In this document: one piece after another, positions 52,301-63,544 of the stretch
Layout of the letters: every line of letters starts with the position of its first letter
Numbering within the stretch: position 1 is the stretch's first letter
NCBI GenBank assembly: GCA_023376005.1
Contig: CM042139.1
Location: 133,030,099-133,094,098 of the forward strand
DNA: 64,000 bases
Source: Doryteuthis pealeii
Lineage: Eukaryota; Mollusca; Cephalopoda; Myopsida; Loliginidae
Direction: 5' to 3'
The notes under the pieces: generated by a model
Seen by the model: only the letters and a program-made list of their open reading frames with translations
Told to the model about the DNA's origin: nothing
Databases searched by the model: none
Position numbers and translations under genes: made by a program

Positions 52301-55300
52301 AAGAGAGATAGATAGATAGATATAACCACCAAACCAGTCGGTTAGATATATTATCTTAGGAGAGAGACTAGCACTAACGCAGAGAGGATACGAGCCATCG
52401 CTACCGATACGAGAGAGAGATATATAGATATAAACCAAACAGTGGTAGATATATATTTGTGAGAGAGAGAACAAACATCGCACCTAAGCGACACATAGCA
52501 TCCGGGCAAAGACCGAGGCGATCCGAAGACATCCCACGATGGCAGATAGATAGATGCTGTTTTCAGTCGTTTGCATATATGTATTTGGCAGAGACGTACT
52601 GTGTGCTCCTATAGACACGTTAAGAAAATCTAAAGCTCTTGTTGCAAGATAGTTTGCTAAAGCCGCAGTCGGTACATCTTCAACACAATGCACAATGATT
52701 ATCTGTTTCCGTAAACTACGCTCTGCTTCTTCCATAGGTCTTCTTTCCATCGTGTTATTCAACGTCCTTGGACACGCACCTTTATAATGACGATCTTCAT
52801 TCGCTCGCTACGACTCAGCGCCAGCTGTCAAGCAACGTACGACGCACCTTCGACCATTCGTCCCACCCAGCTCTTCGTAGTGTGAACTCTCCTTGCATTA
52901 CCAAGTCGTTTTGGGCATTTTCCTTCTCAATCTCCCGACGCACAGACACGCGAGAGTCGATCCTCAACATCTCGTACTGTCACGTACCTCGTCCTCTCTG
53001 AATACGGCGAGTTGATACGCGACCAACTGACTCCTGCTCACGCACGTAGTCTGTGCATCAAACCATCTGACGTACGGAACACTCGCCGATCCTCCAGACA
53101 GCCTACGATCTGTGTTTGTTACTATCCATAAGGTTTCGATTTTTTTCAACGGCAATTTACCCTACAGCATTTGTCCTACATCTTTCCCACTCTCCAAGTT
53201 AGCTAACTTTTATCATTGTTCCTTATTTACTATAGTTTACAGCCACTGTCATACAATGATGTTCTGGGAGTATTTCTTCTACCAGATCAATGTTAATGCT
53301 TTTATTCTCACTAGCAAATATATGCACCCTCCGGGTACAAGTGTTTAAGATTTAATGTTTAATAAGATATTAAATTAAATTAGAAAAGGCTTAATTGAAA
53401 CTATAAGAATGCAGGATAAAAAAGATTTGAAACAGAGGGGGGTATAAATAAAAAAGAACAACTGAACTACTCTTCATCACTCTCGTCTTCATTGCTAAAA
53501 TTTTCCCTAATTTAACTATTTAATTAAAATAGGAAGTAAATAATAACATTACAGTAATTTCTTCTTGTAATCAATTTCTTTTAAGATTAATCCTTGAGAT
53601 TTTTGCTCACTATTCATTAATATAAAAACCAAACAATAGAAATCCAACAATACCAAATTGTTACTACTCAATATGGCAAATTATCTTCCCGTTCATGCTG
53701 TAAACCATGATTTCCGTTGTGGCTTACACGAGATCACTTCAGTAACACGCATGCAAAACAGGCGATCCCATCACACGGGGTTATCATCGTCATACAAACA
53801 TAAGCACGACGTCTCAAGGAATTCACTAGTCTGACCTACTCAACACATCTCTCACAGCGTGCTGACGCACTTCACCCATACACGATAACTACAATGGTTG
53901 ATCTCAGTCCAGGCACGAACAACGTGTCTGTAGTTATACCGCATCACGCCGATATACGCTGGATCGCCGACCAGATGGGTCTCCTGACGTTCTGCACCGT
54001 GCTGGCCGTTTTCACAAGCCACTGATTTAAATAAATCGCTCACCAACCATCTCATACCTTCCGCGAGTCCTCACTAGACGCAAAGCGACCTCGATACGAC
54101 GTCGTCGGAACGGCGCTCGTCCACTCACATAATCTTCAGACCTATCCAATAGACCAAAGACTGACTCATAGGAACTTGCTGAACTAATCTAAGCATTCCG
54201 GCTTCACCTGAACAGCATGCGTAACCATATAAATCTCCACATACCGCGACTCTCTGATATCTAACACGGCAGGAGGTTGTCTGTGACATCGCGACCCTGG
54301 ACCCACGTGGGCTATCACAATGCTCGACTGGATGGCGTGCCAACAGTATAACAGTCACGGCTATTGCTCCAAGCACATCCATGTCTAGTACAAGCGGTAC
54401 TGTCAGACAATCTACGTGGCCAACGTTCGCCTTGTGGTTCGCATCTTACACCTGGATGGCACTCTGACACGAGATACAGATTAGCGCATATCTTCTACAA
54501 AATTAGGCTTTAAGGCTGCTCACCGACGTATACTCGAAAGAATATCCCTGCGCAATGCATAGTGAATTCCCATGTCTAATTCAAACAAGTAAACGTGCAG
54601 ACACAGTTAGCGCTTCTCGCTGCATCTTCCAATGGTCATTCAGATCGCAACTACTATCTACTCTCCCGCAATGGCGATCGTCAGCACCATGAACACAATC
54701 ACTTGTATATCGGTTCATCTCGACAGAGCAAGCTCACACGTTATGTAAACACTCGCCCGCGGAGCAGTACATACACGATAGTTAAGAATACCTCGACTCT
54801 AGCTGTGGCATATGACTGGTGCTCCATGATCCCCTCTCTCAACCGGACTGCCGCCTATTCCCTGACCACTCCGCCAGGGAACGATGACTGTGGCAGGTTC
54901 TCGACACTTGTCTTTTAGCGTGACGAGCGACTGTCCTCAGCCCCATTACATTAGCCACCAGTCCACGCCAATGGGACTGCTCCGCTTTACTAAGATGCAC
55001 GTAATGTTTATAGAATGCATAATAACAACAGGAATGTTCCGTATTCATCAGCCTCAAGATGTCTCTACCCAGCGATTCGAAGTCATGCATTGTTTCTTAA
55101 TAGTCACAAAGAGTTCCACAACACATCATCAACCCGCCGCCGTCACACAGACGCGTCCCGCCAGAAACAAAAGAGTACTAATAATATACAGGATCACAAC
55201 CCTCATCCGGCTCGACGACAAGTCCGCTTTACTGAGACCCTCTTTCTGCTTTTGCGATCCTGTCGCAACCCAGTTAACCTCACATCCGTCCTCTTCAGCA

Positions 55301-55620
55301 CTCTCATACACAATCTCATACATCCAAACATCCCACAGAATGCGCAACCTACGCACCCCGCATGCCTCACTCAACCCACCTCACACGTCACCATCCTCCC
55401 GGCACTATTCCTTTTTACCCTCTCCCAGCGGTGGCAGCGCACAAGCACCGACTTTCCACGTGGCATCACCGTACCTCGCTGCACCGACATACGTCGCTCA
55501 GCCAGACCCAGCATACGATAGCCTGCCACATCCTATTGCACACGCTCGGTCGCTTCCGTCATACATATCGTCTTTAGTTCCGCAGACTACAACATTCCAC
55601 TGATGGACACCCCCAATCAA
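49306..55620. other. Low-confidence sequence, C-biased, no gene called
   Basis: Continues from the noisy copy without a visible boundary. Fragments such as 'gaacgcaattaacctcgtaa' (49666) look like ordinary genomic repeat, and 53110-53700 is normal AT-rich DNA. Much of 49.7-52.0 and 53.7-55.6 kb is rich in C on the plus strand and lacks recognisable repeats. The longest frame (54884-55603, 239 codons) is Pro/His/Thr/Ser-rich, without motif, and overlaps other long frames on both strands, as expected from erroneous C-rich sequence. Confidence 0.6.
52080..52480. repeat. Degenerate (GATA)n/(GA)n satellite
   Basis: gata/gaga units with many irregular interruptions, as if a clean microsatellite had been read with errors. 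Confidence 0.8.
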
Positions 55621-55644
55621 CAATTGAAAAGAGGCGTTCTTAAT

Positions 55645-56045
55645 GTAGGTATTTACCCAACCCATTCGCCACCGGTAGGATGTGACACATGTTAGCAAGT
55701 ATTGGGTATCTATCGAGGATGGAACTCGCTATTTAGTTGTAATGGATTTGCAAAATGAGCTTGCTAACCATTACACTAAGATGGGATGACTTTAATACCT
55801 AACCAGTTCAGTATGGGTATGATGGGACATAAGATCTCAACTATGGAACATCCAGTGAGAATCAAATTCACTATTCAGTAGTATTGGATCTGCGAGACCC
55901 GCTTGCTAACAATTACACCACGATGAGATGCCTTATTTATCCGCCCTATTCCACAGATAGAGGAGGCATCCAGCTAGGATCGAACTCGATATTCAGTAGT
56001 AATGGACTACTCTGCTAACCATTACACCACATTGAGACGCCCTAA
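55645..56045 (-). mobile_element. tRNA-SINE family II, tandem trimer
   Basis: Three head-to-tail monomers with reversed A-boxes at about 55760 ('gcttgctaaccattacacta'), 55905 ('cttgctaacaattacaccac') and 56012 ('tctgctaaccattacaccac'), and reversed B-boxes at about 55718, 55858 and 55978. Spacing is 110-145 bp. The return of clean repeat sequence marks the end of the low-quality region. Confidence 0.78.
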
Positions 56046-56383
56046 GGCGTTTCTTAATGTAACCGAATTAAGACATATACATGGAGACATTTTTTTAGAT
56101 TATTTTAAATACCAGTGACATATGCAAGTGTCACCTTGAAACTGCTGGTTCCTTGCAGATTTCGTAGATTAAAAAACATCGAGATTAATCATGTCACACT
56201 TTAAAAAGAAAATTAAACCAAGATTTCTTACACTGATTTGAAAAGGAATTGTGTGTTTTGTTGCGTATTTGTTAATTTTACGTTACTCTTCCTAATTTAA
56301 CAACCTTCCTTGCCATTGCGACATCAACTTCTTAAAAGATACGAGAAAGAGGTGATTAATAAGCACTCGGCACGTTGAAAGCA
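56046..56383. other. Intergenic sequence, nothing recognised
   Basis: AT-rich with no open frame. Confidence 0.4.
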
Positions 56384-56560
56384 CCGGTTCTCGCTAGATC
56401 ACTGAAGTTAAGAAATTATGAGCCTTTTCAATGCGTAGATGGGTGACCATTTAAGCAGCAGCAGGTACTGTAAGAAACCCTAAACGATTTGCATTTGGTA
56501 TTACATGACCGGAAAAGGGTTGATATGCTGTAAAACAAAAAACTAACTACTAAGTTTGAT
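56384..56560 (+). mobile_element. 5S-rRNA-derived SINE
   Basis: 'ctagatcactgaagttaaga', 'gtagatgggtgaccatttaa' and 'caggtactgtaagaaaccct' align with the head at 33827; the tail 'gaccggaaaagggttgatat' then 'gctgtaaaacaaaa' is complete. Confidence 0.75.
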
Positions 56561-56564
56561 TTGG

Positions 56565-56790
56565 CTTCTTTGGTTAATGGCATATCAACCTTCGCGGGTT
56601 TTTAAATACCAAATTCCTTGTAAAAGAATAGTAATTGTATTTAACCAATAGCTTGGGGATGAGGAATTTATACATTTCCCAATGGAATTAGTTCGAAAGC
56701 GAACGCAACTGGAGTTCGAACTCGTTATCTACGATTCCGCTGTTAAAACTCGTTAGCTACGGAAACCAATAGCACCACCCAGCCCCAAAT
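56565..56790 (-). mobile_element. SINE-like repeat, family V
   Basis: 'taatggcatatcaaccttcg' (reversed tail), 'tcccaatggaattagttcga', and 'ctggagttcgaactcgttat' (reversed B-box) in family order. Confidence 0.65.
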
Positions 56791-56827
56791 ACTAGAGTTA
56801 ATCAAAAGACTGTGAGATTCCGAGCCC

Positions 56828-56990
56828 GCCTGATACTCTCCGAGTGCTGCTCAGCGTATGTGCCCCTATGGCTTGGAGCACGGCCTGGGAATCCACGGTT
56901 TTAGACTTACCTGTGCGTAACCGTCGATGTTCTTGTGACCCGAGCAAAATTTTCTTAAACCATATGGTTACTGTACTCTGCTTAATGCGC
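56828..56990 (-). pseudogene. Mariner transposase N-terminal (helix-turn-helix) fragment
   Basis: The minus strand reads KQSTVTIWFKKILLGSQ, HRRLRTGKSKTVDSQAVLQA and IGAHTLSSTRRVSG, which follow the mariner pattern '…RSGRPKTVDSEAVLQAIEaNP-SSTRRvS…', the linker between the two helix-turn-helix motifs. Catalytic domain absent. Confidence 0.68.
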
Positions 56991-57300
56991 TTTCATTTTT
57001 CGTATAAAAAGTGTTTTTGGTTGCTTTTGTGGCGTTAGGGCCCAGTTCAAACTCGAAAACATAAAACGTTTCAAAATTCGACGACGTTGCATAAACATCT
57101 GTGTTGCTTTCAGACCAGACACTGGATGAAACAAATCACAACGTGTCATCAAATACCATTATACTACCAACCACAGCGGGTAGCTACTATGGCGTGAACT
57201 GTTTCGGTCACGTTAGTAATAAAGTATCAATAATCGACAATGACAGACGAAACATTCACAAACGAAATCTGATTCCTTCGACGATGTATATTTCAGTACA

Positions 57301-57304
57301 CACA

Positions 57305-57397
<93 letters not shown>

Positions 57398-57432
57398 TCT
57401 CTCTCAAACACACACACACACACACACGCACA
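57301..57432. repeat. (CT)n-(CA)n microsatellite
   Basis: CT run of about 100 bp followed by CA. The 140-codon frame across it is low complexity. Confidence 0.97.
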
Positions 57433-57634
57433 AATGTTCATTCTATGTGCAACAACCGAATATCTCTGGTTCTGGCTCGTTTCTGTCGGGTCTCTCCAAT
57501 ACTATCGCTTATGTACACACTAACTTATGAATATGCATTAGTGACTTCCATATCACAAATTCAAATGCTCGTGTGCATACCTGTTATAATGAGAAAGGCC
57601 GCTTACATATCGGCGCGACCATTTTTTTTTGGGG

Positions 57635-57690
57635 GGGAGGGGTTAATGGCATATCAACCTTCATGAGGTATTTAATAGCAATATTGAAAA
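57635..57690 (+). mobile_element. SINE family V tail fragment
   Basis: 'taatggcatatcaaccttca', 'tgaggtatttaatagcaata'. Confidence 0.4.
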
Positions 57691-57699
57691 CATTGTTCA

Positions 57700-57866
57700 A
57701 AATGGAACACACGGACATGCTAGTGTGGGCCGCCCAGCAAGGACCTACATTGACCAACTAAGCAAAGATGCAGGTTGCTGCGCAGAGGACCTCCCTGGGA
57801 AAATGAATGATAGGAAAGGTTGGCGAGAGATTATCATGGATATCCGTGCTAATAGCGCGACATGAT
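57700..57866 (+). pseudogene. RTE-like LINE C-terminus
   Basis: GHASVGRPARTYIDQLSKDA, GCCAEDLPGKMNDRK and GWREIIMDIRANSAT followed by a stop, with no break in this segment. This is the conserved end of the LINE family also represented at 15430, 24726 and 59005. The TGA stop is followed directly by (GAT)n and (TA)n (57864-57937). Confidence 0.78.
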
Positions 57867-57883
57867 GATGATGATGATGATGA

Positions 57884-57937
<54 letters not shown>
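57864..57937. repeat. (GAT)n LINE tail and (TA)n tract
   Basis: GAT units to 57886, then TA to 57937. Confidence 0.95.
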
Positions 57938-57941
<4 letters not shown>

Positions 57942-58643
57942 TTCTTGCCAGTTGCTATTTTTTCTTTGAATTGGTATTAAAGTCACATCTCCAAGTGACG
58001 GCATCATTAATCAATATATTCACCAATAGATGTCGTCGCCTCAGTCGCTGTTTGAAATGCAAAGAAAAATTCTCATAATTGTCTCTCCGTCCAAAAGACA
58101 AGATCAGTACTTTGTTGTTTTCATTCTTTTACAGAATGATATTCTTCAACACTATTTGGCGAAATCTTTCACTTTGAAAAATGTTCATCTTAATACATTT
58201 CAAAATAGATAATAGGGTTACGACTACTTTAATAACAATAAAATAACAATAAAATATTATGAAAAAAAGCACAAGCTTACAAAGGAGGTAACTATAGCAA
58301 CAGAATATGTTTGGGGGAAAAACTATCAATTCTTAAACATGTTGGGAAAAATTGATGGATAAAAGTGAATTGATATCAAAGAATAGACATATTGATAAAT
58401 TTATCGTATCATTTACCACCTGACTAATTCAATATTTATTCTGTTCTATTTGTGCAGTCCTACAGATATATATACATATATATGTGTGGGGTGGGAGTAT
58501 TTATGTGGGCGTGTGAATGTACGTTTACTTCTAAACTTTACACCACTATATAATTACGATTGATTGGCCACTTTTCTATCTTTTACGTTTAATGGTTGTG
58601 TATATCACATGAATCCTAAGCTAACGGACTTCTCTTGTCTATG

Positions 58644-58647
<4 letters not shown>
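57938..58647. other. AT-rich intergenic sequence
   Basis: No feature recognised. Confidence 0.4.

Positions 58648-58696
<49 letters not shown>
58648..58696. repeat. (TA)n microsatellite
   Basis: TA run. Confidence 0.97.
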
Positions 58697-58700
<4 letters not shown>

Positions 58701-58736
58701 AGCAATGGGTGAAATGTGAGGAGGTTAATCCGACAA

Positions 58737-58804
58737 TATGGGGAGAAAGGTAGACACACATGGGATTCCATAACATCCCGTGTCTGTCTACCTTTCTCCA
58801 CATA
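58737..58804. repeat. Imperfect inverted repeat
   Basis: 'ggagaaaggtagacacacat' and 'gtgtctgtctacctttctcc' form arms of about 27 bp with a few mismatches around a short AT spacer. Foldback remnant or hairpin. Confidence 0.8.
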
Positions 58805-58917
58805 TCAAGCAATACAAAAAGTAACAATAATCGCCCAAATGTATCTTTACATAGAGTGGTCAACTACATAAAATGTAGGAACTATATTTTCAATATAGAA
58901 TAATACTTATAAGCAAC

Positions 58918-58922
<5 letters not shown>

Positions 58923-58971
<49 letters not shown>
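58923..58971. repeat. (TA)n microsatellite
   Basis: TA run. Confidence 0.97.
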
Positions 58972-58975
<4 letters not shown>

Positions 58976-59004
58976 GACGAATTCATGAATGACTTTCTGC
59001 AGTG

Positions 59005-59155
59005 AAAATCTGCACATGGGCACGCCAGTATGTGCCATACAACAAGGACCTACATTGATCAGCCCTGTGCGGATTCTGGATGCTGCACAAATATTCCCGG
59101 GGGCGATGACTGACAGGAACAGTCAGCAAGAGATTGTCACGACTAGATGATGATG
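59005..59155 (+). pseudogene. RTE-like LINE C-terminus, decayed
   Basis: HASMCHTTRTYIDQPCADSG and CCTN, then frameshifted residues equivalent to 'LPGAMTDRNSWREIV', then GAT units. Same family as 57700-57866. Flanked by TA tracts on both sides. Confidence 0.65.
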
Positions 59156-59158
59156 ATG

Positions 59159-59159
<1 letters not shown>

Positions 59160-59208
<49 letters not shown>
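59160..59208. repeat. (TA)n microsatellite
   Basis: TA run. Confidence 0.97.
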
Positions 59209-59210
<2 letters not shown>

Positions 59211-59219
59211 TAACAGCGG

Positions 59220-59375
59220 TGACCCGGCGGCTCCTGGGTAGAGGGGGATTTTTTAAGTTAGTCCCGCAGATCCATTATTATTTAATCATGAGTTCAATCC
59301 TAGTGGAATGCCCCATTTAAATCCCTATGTAAAAAAATAGACCTTGCATTGATCCAGCTACTCTGAAAAGAAATG
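59220..59375 (+). mobile_element. tRNA-SINE family II, degraded monomer
   Basis: 'gtcccgcagatccattatta', 'atgagttcaatcctagtgga' (B-box) and 'gaccttgcattgatcc'. The A-box is damaged. Confidence 0.5.
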
Positions 59376-60150
59376 TTAATAATGTCTACTCTCTAAAATA
59401 TTAAATGAAAAAAAAATTCCATGCTGTTATCTTTTAAATTTTATTTTTTAATTATCTTCACGAATATAAATAAAATCTCTATTATTTTTGCTCAAAAACC
59501 AAGCCCTGGTGATATTTAATGTGTATATATATTTACTTTGTCATTAATTGTTTTATTTTCAAAATTTCCTCCGGACATACAGATACACACGACTGCCCTT
59601 TATATATGTATAGATAGATAGATATATTGCATAATAAATTAATCCCGCAATTAAATCCGCTAAATTTTGTCGACCATGTAATATTAGGCACAACCTAGTC
59701 TGCAATTACTTCAAATGCTCAAACTCATTTGCTAGCTTCACAATTAAGAAAACTTTTAAAATTTTACCAGGATTTTATTTGCAGAAAATGAGATTGCTCA
59801 CGTTGCTGAAAACAATATAATGGAAATTCAGAATGGCCATTTTAATTTAAACTTAACTGCTTATCATACACAATCACTTTTAAAGATTATAATAAACTAT
59901 TCCTGATAGAGCAACATTTCCGCTCAAAATATCATGATTTCAACGGAGACACAAAATTCTGCACCATAGAAAAAATTGTAAAAAATATATATTCGACCAT
60001 AACAAGTATTACCACACCGATTCAGGGTGGACATGGGAGTAATGGTAATAATGGGGTACTGGGCGGAATAGAAAATTGGTTAGTGGTGAAAAGATTTAAC
60101 ATATACTGCCGTTACAGCAACTTCTGCCGCTGACGTTATAGACTAACAAT
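59376..60150. other. AT-rich intergenic sequence with a family VI fragment
   Basis: 60010-60070 ('cagggtggacatgggagtaa' and neighbours) is a reversed family VI block. Otherwise nothing recognised. Confidence 0.4.
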
Positions 60151-60614
60151 CTATATACATGGAAAAGAAAGATTATGTCTGTATGTCTATATATTTGTTT
60201 GCACAACGTCCGAGTGTACGCCCCTTTATAGAGAAAAATTAGGGGACATAAGTCCAAAATTTAAAATATTCCATACTCTATTTTTATCCGAAACCTTTTT
60301 ACCTCACATTTTCCCAAAGAAAAGTTAACTAAAAATATAATAAAGGTATGGATCAATGATATATCAGAAATTCAATTTTAAAATTGGTTAAAAAAATAAA
60401 AGAAATTAATAATTAAAATCAAATAAAAGACAAATAAAATAAAAAATAAAAACAAGAATAATAATAAAAATAAACAACTTAAAAACAAGAATATACAAAG
60501 AATAAAATATAATAAAACAAATATATAGACAAAATATTCTTATCAGCTATATATAAATACAAATATTTATTTTTAACTTTTTAAATCCGGGGCAACACCG
60601 GGTAGGTCTGCTAA
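60151..60614 (+). mobile_element. Short non-autonomous Helitron-like element
   Basis: The 5' end TCTATATACATGG (60151) follows an A; the 3' end GGTCTGCTAA (to 60614) precedes a T, matching the Helitron rule of insertion between A and T with 5'-TC and CTRR-3'. Just before the 3' end is the hairpin CCGGGGCAACACCGG, very like the 'CCGGGCAACGCCGGG' hairpin common in Helitrons. No Rep/helicase coding. Confidence 0.65.
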
Positions 60615-61686
60615 TTAAATAGCAAATACTATTTTGGGTCTAATTTCTTATAAACGCATCATAGAGACCCTTGTTCATCGCTGAGGAAAATTCATAGCCA
60701 ATGGCGGTGACAACTGTGAAAAAGAAGATGGGTGGACTGGTGATTTACCGGGGAGTGGCTGGTTTGGTCGAGGAAGTCTCTAGCGGCATGGGAGTATTCA
60801 GAACACGAGGCCGGGAAGGGACAAAATTTATAATCTCCAGACGGAAGCTGGAGGGGCATGAGGTAGTTAAACAACACCTATAAATAGACTCACCCTTCAG
60901 CTTCATTCTAATTTCTTCTTCAGAAATGATTGATTGTTACCAGTTTGTAAAGTTACACCGTAGGTATCTGACTCAACGCAGGAGTGGGTCGCTGAAAAAG
61001 TATATTTTTAGCAACCCCGGCCAGTTCTACCTTAGTTAACAGAGTCGATACTTTTTTTTCGACACAATGTTTTGTAGCTGAAAACTTGCTCTATGCAATG
61101 TAGTCATTCGGATCCATGTATTTATTTTATTTTCCGTGGAACTAAATAGGAGGTGGTAGTTTCAGAGCTTCCCTATATTTTATACGCAGAATGAAACGAC
61201 ACCACTGACTGGAGTAAGTTTCGTGTTAATCATTCGGTAACCTTTTAAATGCCAATCACTAAATTTGGTCTGTGTTCAGTCTAATCAGAAGGAATCGCTA
61301 ATTTCTTTACGCTGCGAAACTGACAAGGTTTCGTTCGTAGCAGCCTTTACTGACAACAGATGAATAATGCGCATAAAATGGAATCAAAGCCTTTCCTTCA
61401 AAGGTCGGGCTGTACGCTTTGCTAGAAAATCTGTTACTCAAATCAATGGAAATCATTTATCATTTATTCTCACAGCCGCTACATGTCTAAGCAGAACGTC
61501 AGTAAAATGAAATCTTCTGATGTTGTGTCATGATAGGAAATTGATTCATTCTTATTCTTATTCTTGGCCTTTGGGGATTTTACCGAAGGAACAAAAAAAA
61601 GGATGGGTTAGGCGAGTGGAGACTGATTACGTCTGATTTGCAAAGAGACTACTGTATGTTGATTAATCAAACATATATTTCTACCA

Positions 61687-61690
<4 letters not shown>
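60615..61690. other. Intergenic sequence, nothing recognised
   Basis: Two overlapping short frames on opposite strands (60692-60883) have no motif. Confidence 0.4.

Positions 61691-61768
<78 letters not shown>
61691..61768. repeat. (CT)n microsatellite
   Basis: CT run. Confidence 0.97.
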
Positions 61769-61770
<2 letters not shown>

Positions 61771-61887
61771 CTGTCCACAAAACCTGAACTGTTTCGGGAG
61801 TTTTTGAATGTACATTAGCTGATTGCTAGTCTTGTGATCATTTTCCAGATAAGGAATTTGTCCATTCTGTTGCCGACTTTTCACGTC

Positions 61888-61956
61888 TTCTCTTTCTTCT
61901 TCTTCTTCTTCTTCTTCTTCTTCTTCTTCTTCTTCTTCTTCTTCTTCTTCTTCTTC
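61888..61956. repeat. (TTC)n microsatellite
   Basis: TTC run. Confidence 0.97.
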
Positions 61957-61959
61957 ATC

Positions 61960-62385
61960 TTACCATTGTGTAATTGGTAACAAAGCTAGTCTCTTTCTCC
62001 ATAACTACTGAATAGAAGGTTCAATCTCGCAGATGGTTGCCCTGTTGGCTGAGGCTGTACTTCTGCAAAGGGGTAAGACCCCCCCCCCATCAAATGGGAC
62101 TACCTGTTGTCCGTGGGTGACAACCTGTAATGCCTGATTGTGATGTTTGAGCAGTCCGTAGCCCGGGTACTATGTTGTTCCGTGACATGCAACACTCCAC
62201 TTCAAACCTTATTTAGACTAGACAGGCAGTCGGAGATGCCCCACCCGATCAATCAGCTGGTCTAGCCCTAGCACCTGTATGATAGTCCCGAACGAATTTT
62301 TCAGATTTCTTATAGCAAATATCCAACCATTTTTATCATATGGGTGCTAGAAGGTGGTGGCTGAGGGTCAAACATTAGTTTATTA
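61960..62385 (+). mobile_element. tRNA-SINE head joined to family VI repeat
   Basis: 61962-62030 has family II head blocks ('ccattgtgtaattggtaaca', 'gaaggttcaatctcgcagat'). From 62034 it is family VI: 'ctgttggctgaggctgtact', 'gtgacatgcaacactccact', 'gatcaatcagctggtctagc' and 'gtgctagaaggtggtggctg'. Either a nested insertion or family VI sometimes carries a tRNA-like head. Confidence 0.62.
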
Positions 62386-62645
62386 ATTCTACCAATTTAT
62401 TAATACACATGAAGTTAATGAAAATTATTCCTACTAGTTTATAAAACAAGACCAATATTTCCTACCAAATTATTTGCTTAAAAATCATACATACAAAAGC
62501 TGATATGCCATTAGATAAAATAACCAACCAAAATCACAGGTGGCCCTAGATTTGCAGCTAAGTTACCCTTAATGAATAATTACTATTCGTTTTATTTTTT
62601 ATCTACTATTGTAATAAAGAAGCAGCCTCCTCACCGCCGCTGAAT
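62386..62645. other. Intergenic sequence, nothing recognised
   Basis: AT-rich; becomes GC-richer ('cagcctcctcaccgccgctg') just before the frame at 62646. Confidence 0.4.
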
Positions 62646-62756
62646 ATGTTGACTGTGTTACCGACAGCAAAGGGTCGACCACGAAAATTATCGCGAGAAA
62701 TGGTGACGAGATTTTTAAAAGGGTCGGTCAGTCAGTTAATTACCGACAGAGAACAA
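62646..62756 (+). CDS. Candidate short coding exon, unknown protein
   Basis: MLTVLPTAKGRPRKLSREMV, TRFLKGSVSQLITDREQ, then a strong splice-donor match (GAACAA before GTAAGG, cut after 62756). GRPRK is AT-hook-like and also occurs in transposase DNA-binding regions. If unspliced, the frame continues only to a stop at about 62791. The composition differs from the AT-rich surroundings. No downstream exon recognised, so this remains a guess. Confidence 0.25.
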
Positions 62757-63222
62757 GTAAGGAGCTTAAATTTCGGAGCTAGCGATTTATAAAACAATAG
62801 GATACTTCTTTCATCGACTCAAAAATACCAAACTACATCTCTTTCTTTTTGAAACCAGTCCATTGGGAGGCTGTAACACACTAATGAAGTGAATATTGTT
62901 TTTGTTTTGTTTTTTGGACATTTTCCTATTCTATGAATCCATCGACATCGCTTCATCTCGTTTTTGTCCCTGGCAACTTTCGTCGAGACCCAGAAACGCA
63001 ACACATTTCACTTCATCGAAAGTACTCTCTGTTTATTTGTTTACTGTTTTGTTTTTTTATTTTGGTTTGTTTGTTTGGGGTTTTCTTTTTGTTTGGAAGG
63101 GGGGTTGTTTTTGTTTTGTTTTTAACCACACTTTTTCATCCCAATCCTTTCCTATTTTCTATTTGATTATTTTCCACTTCCTATTTCTCTCTCGTTATAC
63201 TTTTGTTCTCAGACAAAATCAC

Positions 63223-63225
<3 letters not shown>
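62757..63225. other. T-rich intergenic sequence
   Basis: The overlapping long plus-strand frames (62896-63294) are Phe/Leu-rich from T-rich composition and cross a TA microsatellite; not genes. Confidence 0.45.
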
Positions 63226-63269
<44 letters not shown>

Positions 63270-63276
63270 ATATATA
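63226..63276. repeat. (TA)n microsatellite
   Basis: TA run with a single 'tatt' interruption. Confidence 0.97.
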
Positions 63277-63279
63277 CAC

Positions 63280-63508
63280 GGGGGTTCTCCGTAGAACAGG
63301 GGCTAATGTGTTTAACTGTGATATCGTAGTAAGCGAGTTCGAACTCCAATCGCGTTTTTACGTTCACTTTCGGACTAATACCCTTGAGACAGGTATAAAA
63401 CCCTTATCCTTCAGCTATGTGTGAAATGCTATCACCACTGCTCTTCTACAAAGATGGCTTTTTTATTAAATAACCTACGAAGGTTGTTATACCATTAAAC
63501 AAAGAAAC
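63280..63508 (+). mobile_element. SINE-like repeat, family V, full copy
   Basis: 'aagcgagttcgaactccaat' (B-box), 'tacgttcactttcggactaa', 'cttgagacaggtataaaacc', 'aataacctacgaaggttgtt' and 'ataccattaaacaaagaaac'. The A-box is weak ('gggctaatgtgtttaactgt'). Confidence 0.68.
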
Positions 63509-63544
63509 CAATATCAAACATATATACATAACTCGACACACTAC

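Noticed and set aside
54884..55603. 239-codon open frame, the longest in the window
   Set aside because: Lies in C-biased low-quality sequence, overlaps other long frames on both strands, and shows no domain or motif.
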